Positions 1 to 5,561 of a DNA stretch of 5,561 bases are shown here, one piece after another (the stretch's first letter is position 1; the number at the start of each line of letters is the position of its first letter). A model generated the notes under the pieces. That model was given only the letters and a program-made list of their open reading frames with translations, was not told the origin of the DNA and made no database searches. The stretch comes from Thermococcus sp. GTDB taxonomy: Archaea; Methanobacteriota_B; Thermococci; Thermococcales; Thermococcaceae. The translations under genes and the position numbers were made by a program. The stretch spans positions 1 to 5,561 of the forward strand of contig JAMONK010000235.1 in the NCBI GenBank assembly GCA_027065835.1, written 5' to 3'.

Positions 1-636
1 CTCAATGAAGGTCGGGGTCCCGTCTTTCCGAAGATGAACCTCCACCCATCCGGAGTTCGTGGTCACGTTTATCTTGTTAGAGGCCGGACCCCAAGTCTCA
101 TTTAAGTACCCAGTCTGATTGGTTGCGTTTATGAATTCCCAGAAGGTAACGTTGACGCGGAAGGCGTAACCGTCGGCCAGCTTTTTGATAGTCACGTTCT
201 TGCTCCTGAGGAGGTTCTCAATGTAGTTCACGTTGAGGGAGCCCTTGGCCTGCCTGTAAAGGTCATCGCTACGGGAAACGTTGTACCATTTCCCATCAAC
301 CTTGAAATATGCGCTGGTACCGTTGATGAAGTAGGGCCAGTCCACGTTGATGTTCATCCCCATGGTGTGCATCTTGAGGCTTATGTTGCCCGCCTCAATG
401 CCGGCGCTCTTGTTGAAGGCCCCAACGGCACGGCCGGACATCGTCATATTAACAGTCCTGTTTGTGGAGGGATCCGTGAAGTACATGCTCATCGAAAAGT
501 TCTGATCGTACTTGGCAGTTTCAATGTTCCCAAGGGCCGTTAGGACTTTCTCCTTCGTCAGCCCAACACCGTTTCCTATACACCCACTTGCCGCGATCAC
601 AAGACCCAGCAGGAAAAGTGCTATCAGCTTCTTCAT
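1..636 (-). CDS. Predicted sequon-rich surface lipoprotein, 3' end outside window
   Basis: The reading frame opens at ATG 636 and stays open to the left edge (212 codons seen, no stop), so the C-terminus is missing. The N-terminus is a lipoprotein signal: basic MKK, a hydrophobic stretch (residues 4-16), then a lipobox-like A-S-G-C with Cys19 as the likely lipidated residue. The mature part is hydrophilic and probably beta-rich. It holds 13 N-X-S/T sequons between residues 46 and 190 (for example N46, N59, N63, N75, N84, N105, N119, N147, N162), fitting a glycosylated protein anchored outside the membrane. A G-rich ribosome site (GGGGGT) lies 6 nt before the ATG, and a TATA element lies about 45 nt upstream. 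The start of the mature chain loosely recalls LolA/LppX-like or DUF6612-type lipoproteins, but I cannot confirm a family. The product is best called a hypothetical lipoprotein. Confidence is high for the gene and for export, low for function. Confidence 0.86.
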   Translation of the reverse strand, partial: MKKLIALFLLGLVIAASGCIGNGVGLTKEKVLTALGNIETAKYDQNFSMSMYFTDPSTNRTVNMTMSGRAVGAFNKSAGIEAGNISLKMHTMGMNINVDWPYFINGTSAYFKVDGKWYNVSRSDDLYRQAKGSLNVNYIENLLRSKNVTIKKLADGYAFRVNVTFWEFINATNQTGYLNETWGPASNKINVTTNSGWVEVHLRKDGTPTFIE

Positions 637-678
637 GGCACTACCCCCAATAGTTTCACAAAAAGAATCACAGCCTTA

Positions 679-693
679 CCTTAAATACTTTTT
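679..693 (-). promoter_or_regulatory. BRE/TATA promoter of the left-edge lipoprotein gene
   Basis: On the minus strand this stretch reads AAAAAGTATTTAAGG: an A-rich BRE followed by a TATA box (TATTTAAG) centred near 684. With the usual archaeal spacing of about 25 nt, transcription would start near 659. That gives a leader of roughly 22 nt carrying the G-rich ribosome site at 643-648. It lies in an AT-rich 105-nt gap after the stop of the preceding gene, so the lipoprotein is probably a separate transcription unit. Confidence 0.6.
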
Positions 694-729
694 CTATTCA
701 AATTTTGCATACTATTAAATAGAGTTAGC

Positions 730-735
730 AAAAAA
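730..735 (-). terminator. T6 tract, likely intrinsic terminator after the 68-aa gene
   Basis: Six nt past the TGA stop at 742-744 the minus strand reads TTTTTT, followed by further T-rich sequence. Archaeal RNA polymerase terminates at such U-tracts without needing a hairpin, and I see no strong hairpin. The position, between this stop and the next gene's promoter, suits the end of the PrsW-like/68-aa unit. Confidence 0.45.
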
Positions 736-741
736 TGAAGA

Positions 742-948
742 TCACAGCTCCCCAAATTTTTGGAGGAGTATGCGAAGGTCTGTCTTAAATGGCTCACTGG
801 CTTTTTTGATCTCTTCCTCAAGGAGGGTAAGGAATTCCCCCTCGTCCGCGGCTTTGTCCCAAATATCCCTAACGAGCTTTTCCACGTCTTCGTAGTACTC
901 GAGATAAGGCCTCGCCTCGAATAGGGCATTTTCCAGCTTTTCATTCAT
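742..948 (-). CDS. Small acidic helical protein, coupled to the PrsW-like gene
   Basis: A 68-residue protein I do not recognise. The start is taken as ATG 948 because a GGTGGTG ribosome site sits 3 nt before it; two in-frame GTG codons just upstream (957, 954) are part of that site. The ATG lies inside the end of the PrsW-like gene (overlap 941-948, ATGAATGA), so the two are probably translationally coupled. The chain is predicted almost wholly alpha-helical, with leucines and charged residues in amphipathic spacing, one Pro at 14 and one at 53. It is acidic, with 18 Asp/Glu against 10 Lys/Arg. It has no signal peptide, membrane segment or cysteine, so it is likely cytosolic. It could be a small partner or regulator of the membrane protein; this is inference from the overlap only. 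Confidence 0.8.
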   Translation of the reverse strand: MNEKLENALFEARPYLEYYEDVEKLVRDIWDKAADEGEFLTLLEEEIKKASEPFKTDLRILLQKFGEL

Positions 949-1648
949 GTCCACCACCCCTCATCCAGTAATACCAGAACCTCATGGCATCCTCCTCAAG
1001 ACCCGCTATCATGAAGTACCGGATTATCGCCACATTTATGAGCAGCAGGAGAATCAGGAGGATGTTATACGCGGGTATCGCATAGCTCAGGAAAGCGAAG
1101 TAGTCCCACATGAAGTGAAGAATGATGGCCAGGAGAAAAAACGAACCCAGGGTAACTTGTTTCCCCTCCGCCTTCAGACCGTAGCCAACGCCGATAACCG
1201 CGGTCCACGCAGCGTGGGCAAAAGGTGTTAAAAATGCCCGCATTATGGTAACGTGAACCCCGTAACCCAGCCCGTATAGAAAGTTCTCGGTCGCGGCAAA
1301 ACCGAGGCCTGCGGCAGCACCGTAAACCAGGCCGTCCATTATACCGTCCATCTGTCCCATTCTAAAGGGCAGACGAATGGCGAGGGCCTTGGCAGGTTCC
1401 TCCACAACACCGGCAACCAGTGCTACGTAGAACGCACTCACGGGGAGGAGTGGCCTGAGGGTACCTCCGAGGGTCAGCACACTCTCCACTAGGTAAGCCA
1501 CTCCAGCCGAGAGAGTGGCACCCAGTAGAAAGGTCCCTATGACGTATCTCTTCGGTTCCGGTTCAAAGCGGTCCTCATGGTAGAAGTACCACAGGAGTGC
1601 CAGTGCCGGCCCATAAGCGAAGAACACGAGTGCACTGAGTACGTTCAT
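941..1648 (-). CDS. PrsW-family intramembrane metalloprotease-like protein
   Basis: A 235-residue polytopic membrane protein with about seven hydrophobic segments (roughly 2-23, 36-58, 69-92, 103-127, 137-157, 167-187, 192-213). The conserved PrsW (peptidase M82, related to CPBP/ABI proteases) motifs are all present: E83-E84-x-x-K87; G-F-x-x-x-E121-N122 in segment 4; H145 in segment 5; and H178-x-x-x-D182 in segment 6. These Glu and His residues are the expected metal and catalytic positions. In Bacillus, PrsW makes a site-1 cut in the anti-sigma factor RsiW. Archaea lack that sigma system, so the substrate here is unknown. I chose ATG 1648, preceded by GGTGGTG with 5-nt spacing; an in-frame ATG at 1666 has its GGAGGTG only 1 nt away. 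The first segment is followed by an acidic/basic loop (HEDRFEPEPKR). The gene overlaps the downstream 68-aa gene by 8 nt. The family call is firm; protease activity is inferred. Confidence 0.9.
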   Translation of the reverse strand: MNVLSALVFFAYGPALALLWYFYHEDRFEPEPKRYVIGTFLLGATLSAGVAYLVESVLTLGGTLRPLLPVSAFYVALVAGVVEEPAKALAIRLPFRMGQMDGIMDGLVYGAAAGLGFAATENFLYGLGYGVHVTIMRAFLTPFAHAAWTAVIGVGYGLKAEGKQVTLGSFFLLAIILHFMWDYFAFLSYAIPAYNILLILLLLINVAIIRYFMIAGLEEDAMRFWYYWMRGGGHE

Positions 1649-1675
1649 ACCCTCACCACCGAACATACACCTCCA

Positions 1676-1692
1676 AGGTTTAAAGCTTAACT
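1676..1692 (-). promoter_or_regulatory. Possible BRE/TATA promoter of the PrsW-like/68-aa unit
   Basis: In the 64-nt gap between the HAD gene stop and the PrsW-like start, the minus strand carries AAGCTTTAAACC, with a TATA-like core centred near 1681. Normal spacing would start transcription near 1656, leaving a leader of only about 8 nt. The same 10-mer, AAGCTTTAAA, occurs in front of the DOMON gene (3004-3013). Read-through from the HAD gene is also possible, since no T-tract separates them. Confidence 0.45.
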
Positions 1693-1712
1693 CATCATGA
1701 AACGTTCCCCGT

Positions 1713-2387
1713 TCAGGCCCTCTCCATCTTGATCCTCTCAATAACATCAAGGATGCTCCACAGGTCCCTTATCACATGCAGATGCGGAATCAGTGCCAAG
1801 TGCTCCCGCTTCTTCTCTATGAACCTTGCCGTGAACGGGAAGTAGTACCAGACGTACTCTGTGTTCCCATCGCCGTGCCCGATGAAGCGCCAGGGCTTGT
1901 CGTCCACCCATACGAAAGTCTCGTCTCCATAACTCTCCCGGACGGCATTGAACGCCTCATCAAGTGTCATCCCGTGACCAAAGACCACCACGTCATCAAA
2001 GAGATCGTAGACCCCCATCTCTCTCAACCTTCTGATCTTCATGCCATCTATGAAGTCCTCCGCCGAGAATGAGATGACCGTATGACCCTCATCCCTGAGT
2101 TTTCTGAGCAGTGCGGGGGCGTCGTCTATTGGTCTCGTCAGCTTCGCCCTCTCCTCGAACCAGGTCTCAAAGAACTTCGTCCTGAGAAAGAATGGTGGCT
2201 TTGATCTTCTTCTGTGGCCCCCAAAGGTGGGCCTCTCGAACTGGAGCTCTATTCCGGTTAGCATCTTCGCCCACAGGCTCTTACCAGGGAGCCAGCGATA
2301 GCGCCTCTGAAGGGCACGCTTAAAGGCCTCCTCAATGCACCAGTAGGTATCCGCTATCGTTCCATCGAAATCGAACGCTATTATCAC
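1713..2387 (-). CDS. HAD-superfamily hydrolase
   Basis: A 224-residue soluble protein beginning GTG-ATA-ATA at 2387. The start is set by a GGTGG ribosome site 4-6 nt upstream and by the GTG falling right before HAD motif I. Motif I is D6-F-D8-G-T (nucleophile and acid/base Asp). Motif II is probably S107 in the strand V-I-S-F-S. Motif IV is D162-D163 in V-W-V-D-D-K-P-W, for Mg2+ binding. Residues 13-90 form a helical cap insertion with a basic patch (R52, H58, R59, R60, R61, K63). The usual motif III lysine between motifs II and IV is not obvious: none lies between 118 and 162, leaving K117 or R150 as candidates. The D-D-K/R-P ending somewhat resembles phosphatase domains acting on nucleotides or nucleic acid ends, but the substrate cannot be read from the sequence. 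The GTG overlaps the DOMON gene stop by 4 nt (GTGA), so the two are co-transcribed and coupled. Confidence 0.88.
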   Translation of the reverse strand: MIIAFDFDGTIADTYWCIEEAFKRALQRRYRWLPGKSLWAKMLTGIELQFERPTFGGHRRRSKPPFFLRTKFFETWFEERAKLTRPIDDAPALLRKLRDEGHTVISFSAEDFIDGMKIRRLREMGVYDLFDDVVVFGHGMTLDEAFNAVRESYGDETFVWVDDKPWRFIGHGDGNTEYVWYYFPFTARFIEKKREHLALIPHLHVIRDLWSILDVIERIKMERA

Positions 2388-2980
2388 TTCGAACCACCCC
2401 CGAGGGTTAAGTAGAACTGTCCGGCATTGAGGTGATCGGACAGGAAGTCGTCCATCGTCCCGTAGGCCCATACGACACGGAAGCTCTCGTTCAGCGGCAC
2501 GGAAAAGTCGTAGGGATCGCCGGTGTCCAGCTTCCTTGAGAACTCAACCACGGTAAAGTCCCCTTCCTCGCGTCCACCGTAGGAGATGATGTTCTCCTTC
2601 CCCCCATAAGCCGTGTCGGGATTGTGAGGACCGGCGAATCCCGTGGAGTAGTCATCGCGTATCCTAACCGTCCCGTTTGGAAGGACGTAGGCTATTACGA
2701 TGTCCGTTTTTTTCATACCCGGGCCTCCACCGAAGCCAATCGCGAGCCAGCCCCTGGTTCGGGCCTTCATCCCAACGAAGAGCGTACCGTTCTCGACCCG
2801 GAAGAACGCGCTGAAGTCCCCGGTACTGAAGTTGTATTGGTACTCACCGTGTTCGATTACACCGTCGGGGTTCCAGGGGACGGGGATCCCGCTTTGCCCC
2901 GAAGGTTTAGCCCCTATGCAACCGGCTACGATCACCATGCCCATGATACCTATCAAATTAAGAATTTTCCACCTCCCCAT
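2384..2980 (-). CDS. DOMON-domain lipoprotein, possible heme b carrier
   Basis: A 198-residue exported protein. Residues 1-20 form a signal peptide with Arg3 and Lys5, a hydrophobic core and lipobox V-A-G-C, with Cys21 as the lipid anchor. Residues about 36-195 form one DOMON (dopamine beta-monooxygenase N-terminal-like) domain: a G-W-L-A-I-G-F-G strand, G-M89-K-K-T-D-I-V, R-D-D-Y-S-T-G, a G-G-K-E-N-I turn, then D-F-T-V-V-E-F-x-R-x-L, W-A-Y-G and H183 before the last strand. Cytochrome-type DOMON domains bind heme b through a Met at the M89 position and a late His, so M89/H183 are candidate axial ligands; sugar binding is the alternative. There is no C-terminal membrane cytochrome b561-like part. 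ATG 2980 is chosen because it supplies the basic n-region. A TATA box about 25 nt upstream would make the mRNA leaderless. The gene is followed by a HAD hydrolase with a 4-nt overlap and is divergent from gcvPA. Confidence 0.88.
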   Translation of the reverse strand: MGRWKILNLIGIMGMVIVAGCIGAKPSGQSGIPVPWNPDGVIEHGEYQYNFSTGDFSAFFRVENGTLFVGMKARTRGWLAIGFGGGPGMKKTDIVIAYVLPNGTVRIRDDYSTGFAGPHNPDTAYGGKENIISYGGREEGDFTVVEFSRKLDTGDPYDFSVPLNESFRVVWAYGTMDDFLSDHLNAGQFYLTLGGGSK

Positions 2981-3001
2981 GTGTTTAGCGTAAAACCCGT
3001 G

Positions 3002-3016
3002 CTTTTAAAGCTTTAT
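3002..3016 (-). promoter_or_regulatory. BRE/TATA promoter of the DOMON/HAD unit
   Basis: The minus strand reads AAAGCTTTAAAAGC: BRE-like AAAGC followed by TATA core TTTAAAAG centred near 3006. Transcription would begin at about 2980-2982, that is, at the ATG itself, predicting a leaderless or nearly leaderless mRNA. It shares the AAGCTTTAAA 10-mer with the element before the PrsW-like gene. Confidence 0.6.
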
Positions 3017-3074
3017 CACAGTCACAGGCGGCGGGAGCCCAGTGGATACGAATTCCCCCGCATTGAACATCGGC

Positions 3075-3090
3075 ACAAAGCATATATTAT
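3075..3090 (+). promoter_or_regulatory. BRE/TATA promoter of gcvPA-gcvPB
   Basis: CAAAGCATATATTAT is an A-rich BRE followed by a good TATA box (ATATATTA) centred near 3086. The expected start site near 3110 gives a leader of about 30 nt that includes the GGTGAT ribosome site at 3130-3135, 4 nt before the ATG. About 60 nt lie between this element and the divergent DOMON promoter, room for a shared regulator. I see no clear operator palindrome there. Confidence 0.65.
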
Positions 3091-3139
3091 CTCCACAACA
3101 ATTCCCAGTGACTGCCTTAAGGTTTGGAAGGTGATACAC

Positions 3140-4495
3140 ATGGGAAAACACTACCTCCCGAACGTACCCCATAAGGAGGAGATGCTCAGGGAGATTGGTT
3201 TCGAAACTATTGACGACCTCTTCTCCGACGTGCCCCCCGGTATGGCCAGGGAGTTCAACCTGCCGGAGGCTAAGGGTGAATATGAAGTTTTTCTTGAACT
3301 CAACGAGGTTCTCTCCAAGAACAGAACCGTTCTTGAGATGCCCAGCTTTCTCGGAGCCGGGACGTACTTCCACTACGTTCCAGCCCACGTGAAGTACCTC
3401 ATCGAGAGGAGCGAGTTCCTGACCGCTTACACCCCGTACCAGCCCGAGGTAAGTCAGGGAATGCTCCAGGCCCTCTTCGAGTACCAGAGCCTCATCGCAG
3501 AACTCGTTGGCCTTCCGATAGTCAACGCCTCAATGTACGACTGGGGAACGGCCATGGCCGAAGCGGCCCTGATGAGCGCCAGGGTTACCAGAAAGAACAA
3601 GTTCGTGGTCCCGAAGGCCCTCAGCCCGGAGAAGAAAAAGATCCTCCACACCTACACCGCGGGCCCGGGGGTCGAGATAGAGTACGTGGACTGGAACGAA
3701 AACGGCCAGGTGGACGTCGAGAAGCTCAAGGACGTGGTTAACGGCGCCGCTGGAGTATACGTGGAGGTTCCAAACTTCTTCGGAATGCTTGAGGAAGAGC
3801 TCACGGCCATCGGCGAGATAGCCCACGACGCGGGAGCGCTCTTCGTTGTCGGAGTCGACCCAACGATCCTCGGTGTGGTGGAGGCGCCCGGAGAACTTGG
3901 AGCCGACGTCGTCGTCGGTGAGGCCGCGTACTTCGGCAACCCGATGAACTTCGGTGGACCCAGAGCCGGAATCTTCGCAGTGAGGAACGAGAGAAAACTG
4001 GTAAGGCAGATGCCCGGAAGGGTAATCGGTATGACGAAGACGGAAGACGGAAAGAGGGCCTTTGTCATGACACTCCAGACGAGGGAGCAGCATATCAGAA
4101 GGGCCAAAGCCACCTCCAACATCTGCTCGAACGAGGCCCTGGTGGCGGTTGCGGCGGCGATACACCTCGCGACCCTTGGCCCGAAGGGCTTAAACGAGCT
4201 CGGGGAGGTCATCCTCAGGAACACCGCTTACCTCAAGAAACGCCTCGGAGAGGTCGCCGAGATTCCCTTCGAGGGCGTCAACTTCAAGGACGTACCGGTC
4301 AAGTTCGAAGTTCCCTACGACGTGATCCACGAGCGGCTGCTTGAGAGGGGAATCCACGGCGGGTACTACCTGGGCAAACACTTCCCGGATCTTGGAGAGA
4401 CGGCCCTCTTCGCAGCAACTGAAACGACGAGGCAGACTTGGATCGACGGCCTCATTGAAGCGCTGAAGGAGACAATAAGCGAGGCGGAGCTGTGA
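3140..4495 (+). CDS. gcvPA: Glycine dehydrogenase (decarboxylating) subunit 1, P-protein alpha
   Basis: A complete 451-residue subunit, the usual length for the stand-alone N-terminal half of the P-protein. With subunit 2 it forms the PLP enzyme that decarboxylates glycine and transfers the aminomethyl group to the lipoate of H-protein in the cytosol. Family landmarks: the N-terminal F-L-G-A-G-T-Y-x-H-Y-V-P block (70-81); [13 protein letters not shown] (95-107); N-A-S-M-Y-D (129-134); G-V-D-P-T-I-L-G (238-245); G-N-P-M-N-F-G-G-P (266-274); and [16 protein letters not shown] (314-329). As expected for the alpha subunit, it lacks the PLP-binding H-K motif, which is in subunit 2. The start is ATG 3140, with GGTGAT 4 nt upstream. 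The frame is open for over 500 nt further upstream, but that part has no family similarity, lies antisense to the DOMON gene and precedes the promoter. It is followed after 10 nt by gcvPB. Confidence 0.97.
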   Translation: MGKHYLPNVPHKEEMLREIGFETIDDLFSDVPPGMAREFNLPEAKGEYEVFLELNEVLSKNRTVLEMPSFLGAGTYFHYVPAHVKYLIERSEFLTAYTPYQPEVSQGMLQALFEYQSLIAELVGLPIVNASMYDWGTAMAEAALMSARVTRKNKFVVPKALSPEKKKILHTYTAGPGVEIEYVDWNENGQVDVEKLKDVVNGAAGVYVEVPNFFGMLEEELTAIGEIAHDAGALFVVGVDPTILGVVEAPGELGADVVVGEAAYFGNPMNFGGPRAGIFAVRNERKLVRQMPGRVIGMTKTEDGKRAFVMTLQTREQHIRRAKATSNICSNEALVAVAAAIHLATLGPKGLNELGEVILRNTAYLKKRLGEVAEIPFEGVNFKDVPVKFEVPYDVIHERLLERGIHGGYYLGKHFPDLGETALFAATETTRQTWIDGLIEALKETISEAEL

Positions 4496-4502
4496 GGTGG
4501 TG
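4494..4502 (+). promoter_or_regulatory. Ribosome binding site of gcvPB overlapping the gcvPA stop
   Basis: GAGGTGGTG begins within the TGA stop of gcvPA and ends 3 nt before ATG 4506. This arrangement suits coupled translation, giving balanced amounts of the two P-protein subunits, and it fixes the gcvPB start. Confidence 0.75.
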
Positions 4503-4505
4503 AAA

Positions 4506-5561
4506 ATGTTCAGGCAAGCAAAGTGGGACGAACCGACGGTTTTTGAGCTCTCACACCCAGGAAGGGTCGGTTACACCCTACCCAAACCGATTGAAGACGT
4601 TGACGTTGAGATTCCTGAGAAGCTGAGGAGGAAGAGCCGGCTCAACCTTCCGGAGCTGAGTGAGCCGGAGGTTGTGAAGCACTACACCCGCCTGAGCGAG
4701 ATGAACTACGGCGTCGATTCCGGCATCTACCCGCTCGGCTCGTGCACCATGAAGTACAACCCCAAGATAAACGAGGAGATAGCCGGCCATCCGGGAGTAG
4801 CTTATATCCACCCCTACCAAGACGAGAGAACCGTCCAGGGAGCACTGAAGATAATGTGGGAGCTGGAGGGGTGGCTCAAGGAGATAACCGGCATGGACCG
4901 CTTCACACTCCAGCCGGCGGCGGGAGCGAACGGTGAGTTCACCGGCGTTTCGATAATCAGGGCATACCACCTCGACCGTGGAGAAACCCAGCGCACTGAA
5001 ATGCTCGTCCCGGACTCCGCCCATGGAACCAACCCGGCGAGCGCGGCGATGGCCGGCTTCAAAGTCATAGAGATCCCCTCCAACGAGAACGGAACCGTTG
5101 ACCTGGAGGCCCTTGAGAACGCAGTGAGCGAGAGGACGGCCGGACTGATGCTCACGAACCCAAACACCCTCGGCATCTTCGAGGACGAGATACTCGAGAT
5201 AGCCGAAATAGTCCACAAGGCCGGCGGTTTGCTCTACTACGACGGTGCGAACCTCAACGCCGTCCTCGGAAAGGTCAGGCCCGGCGACATGGGATTTGAT
5301 GTCGTTCACCTCAACCTGCACAAGACCTTCTCGACGCCCCATGGAGGAGGTGGACCCGGAAGCGGGCCCGTTGGAGTCAAGGACTTCCTCAAGGACTACC
5401 TGCCGGTTCCGCTGGTGGGCTACGACGAGGAGAGCAACCGCTACTACCTAGACTACAACGTTCCCAAGAGCATAGGCAAGGTGAAGGAACTCTACGGCAA
5501 CTTCGCGGTCATGGTGAGGGCGCTGGTTTACCTCAAGGTCATGGGCAGGGACGGGCTCAGG
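4506..5561 (+). CDS. gcvPB: Glycine dehydrogenase (decarboxylating) subunit 2, P-protein beta, 3' end outside window
   Basis: The first 352 residues of the PLP-binding half of the P-protein; family members are about 480-510 residues, so roughly the last quarter to third is missing. Landmarks in order: [12 protein letters not shown] (75-86), Q-P-A-A-G-A-N-G-E (136-144), [10 protein letters not shown] (170-179, with the conserved H173), T-N-P-N-T-L-G-I-F (217-225), Y-Y-D-G-A-N (244-249, D246 facing the PLP pyridine nitrogen), and the cofactor site N-L-H-K-T-F with K273 as the Schiff-base lysine. A glycine-rich [10 protein letters not shown] loop (279-288) follows. All expected catalytic residues in the visible part are present. 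It starts 10 nt after gcvPA, in the same operon. Like gcvPA, its codons look more GC-rich at third positions than those of the minus-strand lipoprotein genes, suggesting a well-expressed housekeeping gene. Confidence 0.96.
   Translation, partial: MFRQAKWDEPTVFELSHPGRVGYTLPKPIEDVDVEIPEKLRRKSRLNLPELSEPEVVKHYTRLSEMNYGVDSGIYPLGSCTMKYNPKINEEIAGHPGVAYIHPYQDERTVQGALKIMWELEGWLKEITGMDRFTLQPAAGANGEFTGVSIIRAYHLDRGETQRTEMLVPDSAHGTNPASAAMAGFKVIEIPSNENGTVDLEALENAVSERTAGLMLTNPNTLGIFEDEILEIAEIVHKAGGLLYYDGANLNAVLGKVRPGDMGFDVVHLNLHKTFSTPHGGGGPGSGPVGVKDFLKDYLPVPLVGYDEESNRYYLDYNVPKSIGKVKELYGNFAVMVRALVYLKVMGRDGLR

Noticed and set aside
512..718. Plus-strand 68-codon open frame across the lipoprotein start and its promoter
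   Set aside because: It runs antisense over the signal peptide and through the AT-rich promoter, with no ribosome site.
947..1231. Plus-strand open frame opposite the PrsW-like gene
   Set aside because: The opposite strand carries a protein with all PrsW motifs; this frame has no ribosome site and no domain-like pattern.
1649..1750. Longer PrsW-like start adding 34 residues, overlapping the HAD gene
   Set aside because: The added residues are not membrane-like or family-like. ATG 1648 has a well-placed GGTGGTG site, and the first hydrophobic segment begins right there.
2388..2471. Longer HAD start adding 28 residues
   Set aside because: HAD motif I normally lies within the first ten residues, and GTG 2387 has a GGTGG site and a classic GTGA overlap with the upstream stop.
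3001..3014. Palindromic AAAGCTTT and TTTAAA in the divergent gap as a possible operator
   Set aside because: They are short and fully explained by the BRE/TATA element of the DOMON promoter; there is no second copy near the gcvPA TATA box.
2624..3139. N-terminal extension of gcvPA by over 170 codons in the same open frame
   Set aside because: It is antisense to the DOMON gene, lies upstream of the gcvPA TATA box and RBS, and GcvPA proteins begin near ATG 3140 at about 450 residues.
3530..4224. Long open frames on the minus strand within gcvPA (for example 3530-4165 and 3652-4224)
   Set aside because: They have low-complexity composition typical of antisense shadows in GC-rich codons, no ribosome site or promoter, and sit opposite a strongly supported gene.
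4578..5342. 254-codon open frame on the minus strand within gcvPB
   Set aside because: It is an antisense shadow of gcvPB: no recognisable motifs and no start signals, while the plus frame has every catalytic motif of the family.

Overview
The window looks like a hyperthermophilic euryarchaeon of the Thermococcales, most likely Thermococcus. The case rests on four things. Starts are preceded by archaeal Shine-Dalgarno motifs (GGTGGTG, GGTGAT) set 3-5 nt from the start codon. Promoters have archaeal BRE/TATA architecture. Arginine and isoleucine codons are rich in AGG/AGA and ATA. Glycine decarboxylase is encoded as split alpha and beta subunits. The genus is inferred; no 16S or other marker gene is present.

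Left part (1-2980), minus strand. Read in the direction of transcription, the first unit starts near 2980 with a DOMON-domain lipoprotein whose TGA stop overlaps the GTG start of a HAD-family hydrolase (4-nt GTGA overlap). After 64 nt containing a second TATA-like element, a second unit encodes a PrsW-type polytopic membrane protease-like protein. It overlaps by 8 nt a 68-residue acidic helical protein and ends at a T6 tract. A third unit, with its own promoter, encodes a lipoprotein very rich in N-glycosylation sequons that runs off the left edge.

Right part (2981-5561), plus strand. A 159-nt divergent intergenic region carries one promoter for each direction. Rightwards it drives gcvPA and then gcvPB (10-nt gap, right edge reached inside gcvPB). 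These are the two halves of the PLP-dependent P-protein of the glycine cleavage system, which decarboxylates glycine and passes the aminomethyl group to the lipoyl H-protein. No gcvT or gcvH gene is inside the window.

The plus-strand genes are ordinary central metabolism. The minus-strand genes are mostly cell-envelope proteins: two lipoproteins and one membrane protease-like protein. These, with the two tightly coupled gene pairs, are the less understood part. I found no tRNA, rRNA, CRISPR array, insertion sequence or clear long repeat, and no defence or mobile system. There is no gene-free stretch over 300 bases.
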